64,000 nucleotides of DNA from Kitasatospora kifunensis (GTDB taxonomy: Bacteria > Actinomycetota > Actinomycetes > Streptomycetales > Streptomycetaceae): the NCBI RefSeq assembly GCF_014203855.1, contig NZ_JACHJV010000001.1:7564001-7628000 (forward strand), written 5' to 3'. The stretch's first letter is position 1. The number at the start of each line of letters is the position of its first letter. The notes beneath the pieces are model-generated. The model saw nothing but the letters and a program-made list of their open reading frames with translations, made no database searches and was not told the origin of the DNA. Positions 7,242 to 18,000 of the stretch are shown here, one piece after another. Made by a program: the position numbers and the translations under genes.

Positions 7242-10200
7242 TCAGCCGCCCTGACCGCCCTCGCCGAGTACGGCGGGATCCAACCGGAGGGCGAGCAGGC
7301 CGTCGGCCAGGCCGACCACGAGGTTGCCCTCCGCGGTGGTGAGGGCGTGGGCGGGGGAGTAGACGGGGATCTCGACGAGGCAGCGTGGGGTGAACGGGTC
7401 CCAGAGGCGGACGGTGCGGTCGACGCTCGAACTGGCGAGCAGGGAGCGTGAGCCGAGCCGGACGGGATGCAGGGCGGTGACGGGGGCGCCGTGGCCGTGC
7501 AGGGTGTGCAGCTCGACGCCGCTGACGGGGTCCCAGACGCGGACCGTGCGGTCGGCGGAGCCGCTGGCGAGGAGCAGTCGGCCGTCAGCGGGGAAGGCGC
7601 AGAGCGAATCCACCGAGTCGAGGTGACCGGTGATCGGGTCCAGCGCGGCGGCGGTGTCGTCCAGCCGCCACCGCTGGATCGTGCCGTCGGCCGCTCCGGC
7701 GGCGAGCAGGAGCTGGTCGGGGAGGTCCATCGCACACAGCGCCAGGATGGCGGTCGGTCGTTGCCTGAGCCGGTGCAGCGCCGTGCTGGTCTGCGGTTGC
7801 CAGATCCGCACGGTGCCGTCGCTGTGACCGGTGGCGAGCTGGCTGTGGATCGGGTGGATGCTCCGGATCGAGTCCATCACGCCCATCAGGAGGCGCTCGC
7901 GGCCCGACTCGGGATGCCAGAGCCAGACGCCGGGGCCCTGCCGACCGGTGCCGGCCAACACCGTGCGGTCGTCGACGCGGCTGCGGCAGAGCGTCAGCAC
8001 ATTGGGCGGGCCGGCGTGCCCGACCTGCACCGGGTCGCCGTCGGACGCCGCGCGGTACTGGGCCTCGCGGTCGCCTCCCGCGTAGGCCAGTACGGTCCTG
8101 CCGCGGATGTCGACGGTGGACAGGGTCGCCGCCTGGACGGACTGCTCGAGACGGCTCCCGGCCAGTGACCATCTGACGTCGGGGTGCCAGATCCGTACGG
8201 TGCGGTCGGCACCGCCACTGACCACCATCGCCCGGCCGTTGACCTGGACGGTGCAGACGCTGTTCACGGCGGAGCGGTGCCCTTGCAGGGCGCCGAGCGC
8301 TTTTGCCTTGCCGCCGGACTGCCAGAACAGCAGGTTGCCGCTGGCGTCGCCGGCGACGATGACCGCCTCGGTTGCCGGAAGTTGAATCGTGCAGAGCGCC
8401 GTGAGCGCGCCGGTCGGGTTGACCAGGGTCCGCCTGATCGCGCCCGTGCTGTAGTCATGGATCTCCAGTGCCGTGACGCGGCCCCAGGCGATGAGTCCCT
8501 TGCCGTGGGTCGGCACCCCGCACATGACCTCCGTGGGCCGCTGCCAGGGGGCGTAGTCCCGGACCGAGCCGTCGGCACCGGCCCTCCAGATCTTCGCCGT
8601 CCGGCCGTCGCCGTCCGTGATCAGGACCTCGTCGGCGGTGGCCCCGGAGACCTCGCCCAGCGGAACCAGCGGTCCGGCATGCCCGGCCAGCGAGCCGAGT
8701 TGATGTCCCGTCACCGGGTCCCAGAGCCGCACGGTGCGGTCCTCGCCCGAGCTGGCCAGCAGGTCGCGCCCGTGTGCCCGCACGGCGCACAGGTGGCGGG
8801 CCTCGCCGGCGTGCCCGTGCAGTGCGTGCAGGCGCCGACCGGTGAGCGGGTCCCAGAGTCGCACCGTACCGTCCGCGTTGGCGGTGGCGAGCCAGGGGCC
8901 CGCGGTGGTCGGCACGGTGCAGACGGCGTTCATGCGGCCGTCCTGGCCCGGGAGGATGTTCAGGATCTCGCCGGTGGCGGGGTCCCAGATCCGGACCGCC
9001 GACTCGTCCAGGCTGGCCAGCAGCGAGCGGCCCTCGGTGGGGATCTCGCAGACCGCGATGACCTCGCTCAGGTGCCCTTCCAGGACGGCTTCGGCCTTGT
9101 GGGTCGTGACCGAGGCCCACCGCGCCGTGTAGGGGACGCCGGGGACCTCACGTGTGTAGCCACCCGCCGGCAGACCTTCGCGGGCCTCGGTGACGGTGAA
9201 CATCGCGGCCCGTTCCGCCGGGGCGGCGGCGATGGCGCGCGGGGTGCGGCGCAGCAGGGTGGCCCGACGCCGGGCCGGTGCCCGGGTGGCGAGGTAGGCC
9301 TGCGGGATCAGCCGGGTGAGGTCCACCTGCAGCAGGTAGGCGTCGTCGGTGAGCAACTCGTCGATCATGCCGCCGCGCGCGGCGTGTCCGGGCAGCGCAC
9401 GGCGCAGGTAGGCCGGTGCCCGGTCCCAGCCCAGTGAACGGCCCACCTCCAGCAGGGTGCGGGTGATGGCGCGTTCGTCGCCCTCGGTGGCGTCGAGGTC
9501 GGCGCGGGCGCCGAGCAGGGCGTCGTTCAGGGCCTGGTGGAAGAGCCGGAAGAGCCGGTCGCTGCCCGTGTCGCTGGCCTCCACCAGGAAGTTGGCCGCC
9601 GAGGAGCGGGCGAAGGCCCGCAGCGCCTCCTCGCCGGGGGCCATCCCGTAGAGCGCGCTGATGGTGGCCCGCCACACTGCCAGCGGCATGCCGGGCGGCT
9701 CGGCGTACGCGAGCGCGGTCAGCGCGTCCCAGGCGGTGCAGCCCGCCACCGGCGGCAGCAGCTTGAGGTACTCGCGCAGGGCCGCGTCCACGGTCGGGGT
9801 GAACGCCACCGCGGCGGGGGCCACCGGTTCCCGGTCGGCCATCCCGTGGGTGCGCGCGACCAGGCCGGCGATCAGGAAGTTCTGTTCGGCCAGCGCGGCG
9901 ATCCGCTCGGCCACCGGGGCGGCCACCCGCTCGTCCTGGTACGGGTTGCCGGGCCGTTCGTCGCCGACCAGTTGCAGGGTGGCCAGCGCGTAGGCGGCCA
10001 GGTCGGCCTCGGCGAAGTAGGCGGCGTCGTCCAGGTCGATCTCGTGCTTGGCCGTCCCGAAGACGGTGAGCAGCCCGCCGCCGTTGTCCCGGCGTCGGCT
10101 GCCGAGCACCACCCGCACGCCCAGGTCGGAGCAGGTCTCGACCAGTGGCTGCACCACGGCGGTGATCACCGCGCGTGCCTCCGGCGGGCTCGCGGCCTCG

Positions 10201-11339
10201 TCCAGGGCGTCGATCACTACGTTGAACCCGTGCCGGTGACGGCTGCTCAAGGCGTCGCGCAGGGCGGGCGCGAGGTCCTGGGCGACGGCGGGCAGCGCGG
10301 CCGAGGCGGCTCGGGCGATCTCCTCGGCCACCGCCAGCGCGGTCTTGCCCTTGGCGTGCACGGCGCAGGCGATCGAGCCCAGCGGTGCTCGCACGGCGTC
10401 GTCCTGTGGCGGCAGGGCGGCCGCGATGGCGGCGTCGGCGGTGGTGACGATCCGGCCGAGCACCGCCGACTTGCCCACCCCGGGCGAGCCGGTGACCACC
10501 AGGGCCTGCCGCTCGGCGTCGCGGTCCAGCCAGTGCACGATCTCGCTCAGCGCGGCGGTGCGCCCGCGGAACCGGAAGCCCCGCTCCGCATCGGTGCTGA
10601 CCCCGCGGGCTCGCGGACGCCAGTGCCGGCGGGCCTCCGGGTCGCTGTCCAGCTTCCAGCCCCAGGCGGCCAGCGCGCCCTCGCCGGCGGCCTCCGCCGA
10701 CCACTCGGTGAGCTGGGCCAACTTCTGTTCGGGCAGGCAGAGATCGGCCATCCACAGGGTGATCGCCTGGGCGTCGCCGTGCTCCCCGTTCGCCTGACCG
10801 AGCACGCCCACCACGGCGTCGTACTCCGGCGACCAGAGGGCCGCCCCGCTGAAGCCCGGGCGGACGGGATAGCGGGAGCTGGTGTCCAGGCGCACCCAGC
10901 CGAAGCCGAGAGACTCGCCGACGCCGCCGTCGGCCGAGTTGCCGAGCAGGCGGCCGTTCGGGAAGCCGAAGGACCACCAGCTCTTGCCCACCAGGTCGTC
11001 GGGGGTCGGCCGGCGCAGCCGGGCCGCGGCGTGCGGGGGAGCGGGCTCGGCGAGCACCAGGACCGCCAGATCGGGCTGGGCGGCCTGGAACTGCGGCTCG
11101 GGCAGTACGACCTGCTCGACCTGGATCCGCCGGGTCATCAGCTCGGGCAGCTTGGGGAAGGCGACCCAGAGTTCGCCCTCCGGGCGGCTTGCCGGACGGG
11201 CGACGTGTGCGCAGGTCAGCACCCGACGCTCGTCGAGCAGGAAGCCCGAGCCGAGGGCCTCGCCGGCTGCCGAAGCATGGATGGAGGTCACCCAGCCGTC
11301 CGACGGCGGGCGTCGGACGGCGCGCTGCTCTCCACTCAC
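7242..11339 (-). CDS. Trypsin-like protease-STAND NTPase-WD40 protein
   Basis: A 1365-aa multidomain protein. Residues 1-205 form a trypsin-like serine protease with a visible triad: His45 in TCAHV, Asp90 in QPDLAVLVL and Ser164 in PGFSGAALW. Residues about 255-600 form a STAND/NACHT-like NTPase with Walker A GSPGVGKSA (284-291) and Walker B VVIDALDEA (374-382). Residues about 750-1360 are WD40 repeats, many ending in VRLWDP or VRIWDP, roughly 12-14 blades or two propellers. By family knowledge such proteins sense a ligand through the propeller, oligomerise on NTP binding and unleash the effector, here a protease. The start is GTG at 11339, overlapping the upstream gene's stop by 4 nt, so the two are translationally coupled. 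No signal peptide is visible, so it is probably cytoplasmic. The trigger and protease substrate are unknown. Confidence 0.85.
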   Translation of the reverse strand: MSGEQRAVRRPPSDGWVTSIHASAAGEALGSGFLLDERRVLTCAHVARPASRPEGELWVAFPKLPELMTRRIQVEQVVLPEPQFQAAQPDLAVLVLAEPAPPHAAARLRRPTPDDLVGKSWWSFGFPNGRLLGNSADGGVGESLGFGWVRLDTSSRYPVRPGFSGAALWSPEYDAVVGVLGQANGEHGDAQAITLWMADLCLPEQKLAQLTEWSAEAAGEGALAAWGWKLDSDPEARRHWRPRARGVSTDAERGFRFRGRTAALSEIVHWLDRDAERQALVVTGSPGVGKSAVLGRIVTTADAAIAAALPPQDDAVRAPLGSIACAVHAKGKTALAVAEEIARAASAALPAVAQDLAPALRDALSSRHRHGFNVVIDALDEAASPPEARAVITAVVQPLVETCSDLGVRVVLGSRRRDNGGGLLTVFGTAKHEIDLDDAAYFAEADLAAYALATLQLVGDERPGNPYQDERVAAPVAERIAALAEQNFLIAGLVARTHGMADREPVAPAAVAFTPTVDAALREYLKLLPPVAGCTAWDALTALAYAEPPGMPLAVWRATISALYGMAPGEEALRAFARSSAANFLVEASDTGSDRLFRLFHQALNDALLGARADLDATEGDERAITRTLLEVGRSLGWDRAPAYLRRALPGHAARGGMIDELLTDDAYLLQVDLTRLIPQAYLATRAPARRRATLLRRTPRAIAAAPAERAAMFTVTEAREGLPAGGYTREVPGVPYTARWASVTTHKAEAVLEGHLSEVIAVCEIPTEGRSLLASLDESAVRIWDPATGEILNILPGQDGRMNAVCTVPTTAGPWLATANADGTVRLWDPLTGRRLHALHGHAGEARHLCAVRAHGRDLLASSGEDRTVRLWDPVTGHQLGSLAGHAGPLVPLGEVSGATADEVLITDGDGRTAKIWRAGADGSVRDYAPWQRPTEVMCGVPTHGKGLIAWGRVTALEIHDYSTGAIRRTLVNPTGALTALCTIQLPATEAVIVAGDASGNLLFWQSGGKAKALGALQGHRSAVNSVCTVQVNGRAMVVSGGADRTVRIWHPDVRWSLAGSRLEQSVQAATLSTVDIRGRTVLAYAGGDREAQYRAASDGDPVQVGHAGPPNVLTLCRSRVDDRTVLAGTGRQGPGVWLWHPESGRERLLMGVMDSIRSIHPIHSQLATGHSDGTVRIWQPQTSTALHRLRQRPTAILALCAMDLPDQLLLAAGAADGTIQRWRLDDTAAALDPITGHLDSVDSLCAFPADGRLLLASGSADRTVRVWDPVSGVELHTLHGHGAPVTALHPVRLGSRSLLASSSVDRTVRLWDPFTPRCLVEIPVYSPAHALTTAEGNLVVGLADGLLALRLDPAVLGEGGQGG

Positions 11340-11653
11340 TCCTCGGTGCCCGCGCCCGACTCCGGACGCCAGGTGAGGGTCACCTCGAAGCTGGCCTCGG
11401 TCGCGGCCTTGGCGATCAGCCAGTTGGCGCTGCCGTCGACCTTGATGCCGAACTTCAACTGCACCTCGTCAGGGCCGATCTCGGCGACCTTGGCCAGCAC
11501 CGCGCGGGCCGCCTCGACGGTGGGGCGCACGGCCGCCTGCACCTGGGCGACCACCTCGGCGGCGCCGACCGGGTGGAAATCGTCCGTCGACTCGATCTCG
11601 AAGCTGACGACCGTGTCGTCGTCGAGCCCGTACGAGACCACCTGGGATGCCAT
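11336..11653 (-). CDS. Small trypsin-co-occurring protein (CU044_2847/Trypco1-like)
   Basis: A 105-aa protein starting at ATG 11653 (MASQVVSYGLDDDTVVSFEI), with a central segment VQAAVRPTVEAARAVLAKV and a C-terminal beta-rich half (EVQLKFGIKVDGSANWLIAK, then FEVTLTW). This matches the pattern of the small CU044_2847-type proteins named for occurring beside trypsin-like proteases. Its frame runs a further 34 codons upstream without domain character. Its stop overlaps the GTG start of the protease-STAND-WD40 gene. It probably modulates the protease or is its target; no biochemical role can be read from sequence. Confidence 0.7.
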   Translation of the reverse strand: MASQVVSYGLDDDTVVSFEIESTDDFHPVGAAEVVAQVQAAVRPTVEAARAVLAKVAEIGPDEVQLKFGIKVDGSANWLIAKAATEASFEVTLTWRPESGAGTEE

Positions 11654-11970
11654 CTCGGCCCGCCCCCTCCTTCGGCCGTGGGGAGGCCAGCGTACAGCTC
11701 GACAACTGGTCGGTTGGCAGTGTTTCTGACAGAAACTCAGGCACTTTTTGATCACGCGGGCCGTCCGGGGCGGGGGAGCCGAGTCCTGGGGGGAGCCGGG
11801 TCCCAGGTGAGCCGAGTCTTAGGGGAAACCGCAGTCAGTGATGGTCAGACTGGGCGGACACGGGTCGGACCTGAACGGCAGGAGCCTGCACCGGTCCGTG
11901 CGGCGGGGGCCGCGCGGCAGCCTGTCCGGACCGGCATTCCCGGTACTCACCTTGAGAGGTTGACATCCTG
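11654..11970. promoter_or_regulatory. 317-bp divergent intergenic region upstream of the 5613-aa PKS gene
   Basis: No gene is apparent here. It separates the leftward Trypco1 operon from the rightward PKS operon, so it should hold both promoters. Visible structure: a perfect 7-1-7 palindrome GTTTCTGACAGAAAC (11722-11736), three tandem imperfect repeats beginning GAGCCG (11776-11825), and a probable ribosome binding site GAGAGG (about 11954-11959), 11 nt before the PKS start codon. I could not assign -10/-35 elements with confidence. Confidence 0.6.
11776..11825. repeat. Three tandem imperfect 16-17-bp repeats upstream of PKS
   Basis: Units are GAGCCGAGTCCTGGGGG (11776-11792), GAGCCGGGTCCCAGGT (11793-11808) and GAGCCGAGTCTTAGGGG (11809-11825). 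CCTGGG in the first and CCCAGG in the second also form an inverted repeat. Regularly spaced direct repeats upstream of a biosynthetic operon are possible activator sites. They do not match the 11-bp-spaced SARP heptamers I know. Confidence 0.55.
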
Positions 11971-12069
11971 ATGTCGAACGAGGAGAAGCTCCGCGGCTAC
12001 CTGAAGCGGGCGATCTCAGACCTTCACGAGACTCGCGAGCAACTGCGAGAGGTGAGTGAGAAGAGCCGG
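11971..12069 (+). other. N-terminal docking domain of the 5613-aa PKS
   Basis: Residues 1-33 ([20 protein letters not shown] onward) form the coiled-coil helix typical of N-terminal class 1 PKS docking domains, directly followed by the KS motif [15 protein letters not shown]. It should bind the C-terminal docking helix of the protein carrying the previous module, which is not in this window. Confidence 0.85.
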
Positions 12070-15000
12070 GAGCCGATCGCCATCGTCGGCATGGCCTGCC
12101 GCTACCCGGGCGGCGTCCGGTCGCCCGAGGAGCTGTGGGAGCTGGTGCGCGGCGGTGTGGACGCGATCTCGGGCTTTCCGGCCGATCGTGGCTGGGACCT
12201 CGCCACGCTCTTCGATCCGGACCCCGCCCACCCGGGGACGACCTACACGCGCGAGAGCGGATTCCTGCACGAGGCCGGCGAGTTCGACGCGGGCTTCTTC
12301 GGGATCTCGCCGCGCGAGGCGCTCGCGATGGACCCGCAGCAGCGGCTGCTGCTTGAGACGGCCTGGGAGGCGGTGGAGCGGGCGGGTATCTCGCCCGAGT
12401 CGCTGCACGGCTCGCCGACCGGGGTGTTCATCGGCGCGGGCCACGGCGGGTACGACCTGGGCGGGTTCACCGGGCCGCGCCGCGAGGAGGTGGCGGGGCA
12501 CCTGCTGACCGGCAACACCGTCAGCGTCGCCTCCGGGCGGATCTCCTACACGCTCGGCCTCGAAGGCCCGGCGGTCACCGTCGACACGGCCTGCTCCTCC
12601 TCGCTGGTCGCCCTGCACCTGGCCGTGCAGTCGCTGCGGCGCGGCGAGTGCTCGCTGGCGCTGGCCGGCGGGGTGACCGTGATGTCGACGCCGCAGATGT
12701 TCGTGGAGTTCTCCCGCCAGCGCGGCCTGGCCCCGGACGGGCGGTGCAAGCCGTTCGCGGCGGCGGCCGACGGCACCGCGTGGAGCGAGGGTGCCGGGGT
12801 GCTGCTGGTGGAGCGGCTGTCGGACGCCGAGCGCAACGGGCACCGGGTGCTGGCGGTGGTGCGTGGCACGGCGGTCAACCAGGACGGCGCGTCCAACGGT
12901 CTGACCGCGCCCAACGGCCCCTCGCAGCAGCGGGTGATCCGCCAGGCGCTCGCGGACGCCCAGGTGCGCGCGGGCGAGGTCGACGTGGTGGAGGCACACG
13001 GCACCGGGACCAGGCTCGGGGACCCGATCGAGGCGGCGGCACTGCTGGCGGCCTACGGGCAGCACCGCGAACGCCCCCTGCTGCTCGGCACCTTGAAGTC
13101 GAACATCGGTCACACGCAGGCCGCGGCGGGTGTCGCGGGCGTGCTGAAGATGGTGCTGGCGATGCAGAACGGCGAGCTGCCGAAGACGCTGCACACGGAC
13201 GCGCCTTCGCCACATGTGGACTGGAGCGCGGGCGCGGTCGAGCTGCTGACCGAGCGGACCGACTGGCCTGCCACCGGCCGCCCACGCCGGGCGGGTGTGT
13301 CGTCCTTCGGGGTCAGCGGCACGAACGCGCACGTGATCCTGGAGCAGGCGCCGGACGTTGAGCCGCCGGTCATTTCTGACGAAGCGTCAGAAATGCTGCC
13401 CTGGTCGCTCTCGGCGCGCAGTGAGCAGGCGCTGCGCGCCCAGGCGGCCCGGCTGGCCGCGCACCTCAGGATGCACCCGGAGCTCGCCCCGGCCGAGGTC
13501 GCCCGTTCACTCTTCACCACGCGCACGCTGATGACGCACCGGGCCGTGCTGGTCCCGGAGTTCGTGGACGGGCTGGACAGCCTGGACGGTCCGGACGTGC
13601 TGGACGGTCTGGACGGTCTGGACGCGCTGGCCGAGGGGCGGACGGCCGCCGGGCTCTTCACCGGTGTGGCAGGGGCCGAGGAGCAGGCGCCGATGGCGTT
13701 CCTGTTCTCCGGCCAGGGGTCGCAGCGCCTCGGGATGGGACGTGAACTGTACGGCCGTTTCCCGGTGTTCGCGGCGGCGTTCGACGCGGTCTGCGCGGAA
13801 CTGGACGGACGGCTGGACCAGCCGGTCCGGGAGGTGGTGTGGGGCGAGGACGACGAGCTGCTCAACCAGACCGGGTACGCCCAGGCCGGGCTGTTCGCGA
13901 TCGAGGTGGCGCTGTTCCGGCTGCTCGAATCGTTCGGCGTGCGGGCGGACTTCATGGCGGGCCACTCGATCGGTGAGGTCGCGGCGGCGCACCTGGCCGG
14001 GGTGTTCTCGCTGGCGGACGCCTGCACGCTGGTGGCCGCGCGCGGCCGGCTGATGCAGGCGCTGCCCACCGGCGGCGCAATGCTCGCGGTGCAGGCCACC
14101 GAGGACGAAGTCCTGCCGCTGCTCGATGAACTGGTGTCGATCGCGGCGGTCAACGGGCCGACCTCGGTGGTGGTTTCCGGTGCCGAGGAGGCGGTGGCGG
14201 CGGTCCGCGCCCACTTCGAGGCAGCGGGGCGCAAGACCAGCCGTCTGCGGGTGTCCCATGCGTTCCACTCCCCGCTGATGGATCCGATGCTCGAGGACTT
14301 CCGCAAGGTCGTCGAGGGGCTGTCGCTCCAGGCGCCCACCACCCCCGTGGTGTCGAACCTGACGGGTGAGTTGGCGACGGCCGAGCAGCTCTGCTCGCCG
14401 GAGTACTGGGTGGCGCACGTGCGCCAGGCGGTGCGCTTCGCCGACGGCGTGCGCACGCTCACCGCCCAGGGGGTCGGCCGGTTCCTGGAGTTGGGCCCGG
14501 ACGGTGTGCTGTCCGCGCTGGCCGCCGAGTCGGCCGCCGAAGAGGCGCTGCTGGTCCCGGTGTTGCGCAAGGGGCGGGGTGAGGAGTCCACCGTGCTCCA
14601 GGCGCTGGCGCGCCTGCACGTCGATGGCGCCCCGGTGGACTGGGCCGAGCTGTTCGCCGGTCGCGGTGGCGGTCGCGATGGTGGCGGCAGCGGCCGGACG
14701 GTCGAGCTGCCGACCTATGCCTTCCAGCGTCAGCGGTTCTGGCTGCCGCTCGGTGACCCGGACGAGACGCAGGCCGAGGCGGCGTCCGATCCGGTCGAAG
14801 CCGCCTTCTGGACGGCGGTCGAGGACGGCGACCTCCCCGCTGCCGCCGCCGTCCTGGGGATCGACGGTGCACCCGCCGAGGCCTCGCTCGACAGCCTGCT
14901 GCCGGTGCTGGCCGCCTGGCGGCGCAGGCGCCGGGTCCAGTCCACGGTGGACGGGTGGAGCTACCGCACCACCTGGGCCGCCGTCCCCGCAGCCGCGAAC

Positions 15001-18000
15001 CTCGTGCCGCACGCGAACCCAGTGCCGGAGCCGGGCCGCTGGTTGCTGGTGGCCCCGGCGGACGACTCGGTGGCGCCCGAGTGGATCGCCGAGCTGGTCG
15101 AGGGCCTGGCCGAGCAGGGCATCCGAGTCGACCGGCTGATACCCGAAGCTGCCGCGGACCCGCTCGCTCTGGTGGACCGGCTGCGTGCGGCCCTGACCGA
15201 GCGGCCGGTCGTCGGCGTGCTCTCGCTGCTCGCGCTCGATGAGCGCCCGCACCCCCAAATCCCCTCCGTCCCCAGCGGATTGTCCGCCACCCACGAGCTG
15301 CTCCAAGCCCTTGAGCAGGTCGACGCGACCGCCCCGCTCTGGTGTGTGACGCGCGGCGCGGTCGCGGTGGACCAGCGGGAGGCGCTGACCAGCCCGACCC
15401 AGGCGCAGGTCTGGGGGCTGGGGCGGGTGGCCGCGCTGGAGCACCCGCAGCGCTGGGGCGGGCTGCTCGACCTGCCCGCCGGGCCGCTCGACAACCGGAT
15501 CCTGTCCCGAGTGGCCGCCGTGCTTGCCAGCCGCGAGCTGACGGAGGATCAACTCGCTGCCCGAGCAGCGGGCCTGTTCGCCCGCCGCATCGAACGCGTC
15601 CCGGCCGTCGGCTCGGCCACCGCCGACCCCGCCACCGCCGACTCGGCCGCCGACCCCGCCACCGCCGACTCGGCCGCCGGCTCGGCCGCCGCCGGCTCGG
15701 CCGCCGACTGGACGGCCCCGCGTGGCACCATCCTGCTGACCGGCGGCACCGGCGCGCTGGGCAAGCACGTGGCGCGCTGGCTGGCCGCCGCCGGGGCCGA
15801 GCACCTGCTGCTCACCAGCCGACGCGGCCCGACGGCCGACGGCGTGGCCGAGTTGACCGCCGAGCTGACCGCACTCGGCACCCAAGTCACCGTGGCCGCC
15901 TGCGATGTGGCCGACCGGGAGGCGCTGGCGGCGCTGCTCGCGGAGGTGCCCGCCACCGCCCCGCTGACCGGCGTGGTCCATGCCGCAGGCGTGCTGGACG
16001 ATGGCGTGTTGACCTCGCTGACCTTGGACCGGTTCGACGCCGTGCTCCGGCCGAAGGCCCAAGCCGCCTGCAATCTCGACGAGTTGACCCGCGCGAGCGC
16101 CCTCGAACTCTTCGTGCTCTTCTCCTCGGTCACCGGTGTGCTGGGCAACGCGGGCCAGGCCAACTACGCCGCCGCCAACGCCTATCTGGACGCGCTGGCC
16201 GAGCAGCGCCGCGCCGCAGGTCTGCCCGCGACCTCCCTCGCCTGGGGAGCCTGGGCGCAGAGCGGCATGGCGGCCGACATGACCGACACGGCCAACACGG
16301 CCGACACGGCCGACGCGGCCAACACGGCCGACATGGCCGCCGGTCACGCGCCGCAGCGGGTCCGCCGCAGCGGCGTGCTCCCGATGGCGCCCGAGACGGC
16401 GATCGCCGCGCTGCAGCGCGCGGTGGCCGAAGGAACGAGCTGCCTGACCGTAGCCGACCTGGACTGGGAGCCGCTGACCGCCACCCTGACGGCGGCTCGC
16501 CCCGCCCCGCTGATCAGCCGACTGCCCGAGGTCCGCCGCCTCCTGACCGCGCCGGGCTCCGCTGCCGCGCAGGCCCCCGGCACAGCTGCCTCGCCCTGGC
16601 ACGAGCGCCTGGCCGCCCGGCCGGCGGCGGAGCAGGACCGCGCCCTGCTCGACCTGCTGCGCGAGGAGATCGCCCGGGTGCTCGGGCACGCCTCCGCCGC
16701 CACCATCGACCCCGACCGCGCCTTCCGCGAGCTGGGCTTCGACTCGCTGACGGCGGTCGAGCTGCGCAACCGGCTGACGGCCGTGACCGGCCTGCGCCTG
16801 CCGGCCACCCTGCTCTTCGACCATCCCACGGCCGCCGCCGTCGCCCGCCACCTGCGTGCCGAACTCCTGGGCGCCCAGGGCGCGACAGCGCTGCCCGCGA
16901 CCACCGCCACCGCCCCCGCCGAGGACGAGCCGATCGCGATCGTCGCGATGGCCTGCCGCTTCCCCGGCGGGGTGAGCTCGCCGGAGGAGTTCTGGGAGCT
17001 GCTCGCCACCGGTGCCGACGCCATCACGGCCTTCCCGTCGGACCGCGGCTGGGACGCCGAGGGGCTCTACGACCCTGATCCGGACCACCAGGGCACCAGC
17101 TACGTGCGCGAGGGCGGCTTCCTGAGCGATCTGGCCGGGTTCGACGCGGGCTTCTTCGGCATCTCGCCGCGCGAGGCGGTGGCGATGGACCCGCAGCAGC
17201 GGCTGCTCCTCGAGACCGCCTGGGAGACCGTCGAGCGCGCCGGGATCGCGCCGGACTCGCTGCGGGGGAGCGCGACCGGCGTCTTCGTCGGCTCCAACTT
17301 CCAGGACTACCAGACGCTGCTCGGCGACACCCAGGACGAGGTGGCCGGCTACTTGATGACCGGCAACGCGGCGAGCGTGGTCTCGGGCCGGCTCTCCTAC
17401 ACCTTCGGTTTCGAGGGTCCGGCGGTCACCGTCGACACGGCCTGCTCCTCCTCGCTGGTCGCCCTGCACCTGGCCGCCCAGTCGCTGCGGCGCGGCGAGT
17501 GCTCGCTGGCGCTGGCCGGCGGGGTGACCGTGATGTCGACGCCGCAGGTCTTCGTGGAGTTCTCGCGTCAGCGCGGCCTGGCCCCGGACGGGCGGTGCAA
17601 GCCGTTCGCCGCCGCCGCCGACGGCACCGGCTGGGCCGAGGGGGTGGGCCTGCTCCTGGTGGAGCGGCTCGCCGACGCCCGCCGCAACGGGCACCAGGTG
17701 CTGGCGGTGCTGCGTGGCAGCGCGGTCAACCAGGACGGTGCGAGCAACGGCCTGACGGCGCCCAACGGGCCGTCCCAGCAGCGGGTGATCCGCCAGGCGC
17801 TGGCCGACGCGGGCCTGACCACGGCGGACGTGGACGCGGTGGAGGCGCACGGCACCGGGACCAGGCTGGGCGACCCGATCGAGGCGCAGGCGCTGCTGGC
17901 CACTTACGGTCAGGACCGCCCGGCGCAGCGGCCGTTGCTGCTCGGCGCCGTGAAGTCCAACCTCGGGCACACCCAGGCCGCCGCCGGTGTCGCGGGGGTG

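Larger units (their letters stand above)
12070..16860 (+). other. PKS module 1: KS-AT(malonyl)-KR-ACP
   Basis: The KS (12070-13345) has its Cys in DTACSSS at codon 12592. The AT (about 13696-14600) has GHSIG (Ser codon 13966) and HAFH (14257-14268), the malonyl-CoA signature. No DH lies between AT and KR. The KR (with structural half about 14956-16420) has TGGTGALG, a B-type LDD at 15994 and the catalytic Tyr codon 16165. The ACP Ser is at codon 16744. Predicted result: a two-carbon unit added and the incoming carbonyl reduced to a hydroxyl. Confidence 0.92.

Noticed and set aside
5690-7735. Dehydrogenase with a 430-residue N-terminal extension
   Set aside because: The SDR fold starts at Met 6436 with a ribosome binding site. 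The extension is antisense to the TetR gene and has no domain.
9537-11729. Long plus-strand open frame across the protease/STAND gene
   Set aside because: The opposite strand encodes clear protease and NTPase motifs; the plus-strand translation has none.
12070-13345. Possible loading module (KSQ) at the start of the 5613-aa PKS
   Set aside because: The KS has the normal active-site Cys (DTACSSS) and a docking coil precedes it, so it is an ordinary extension module.
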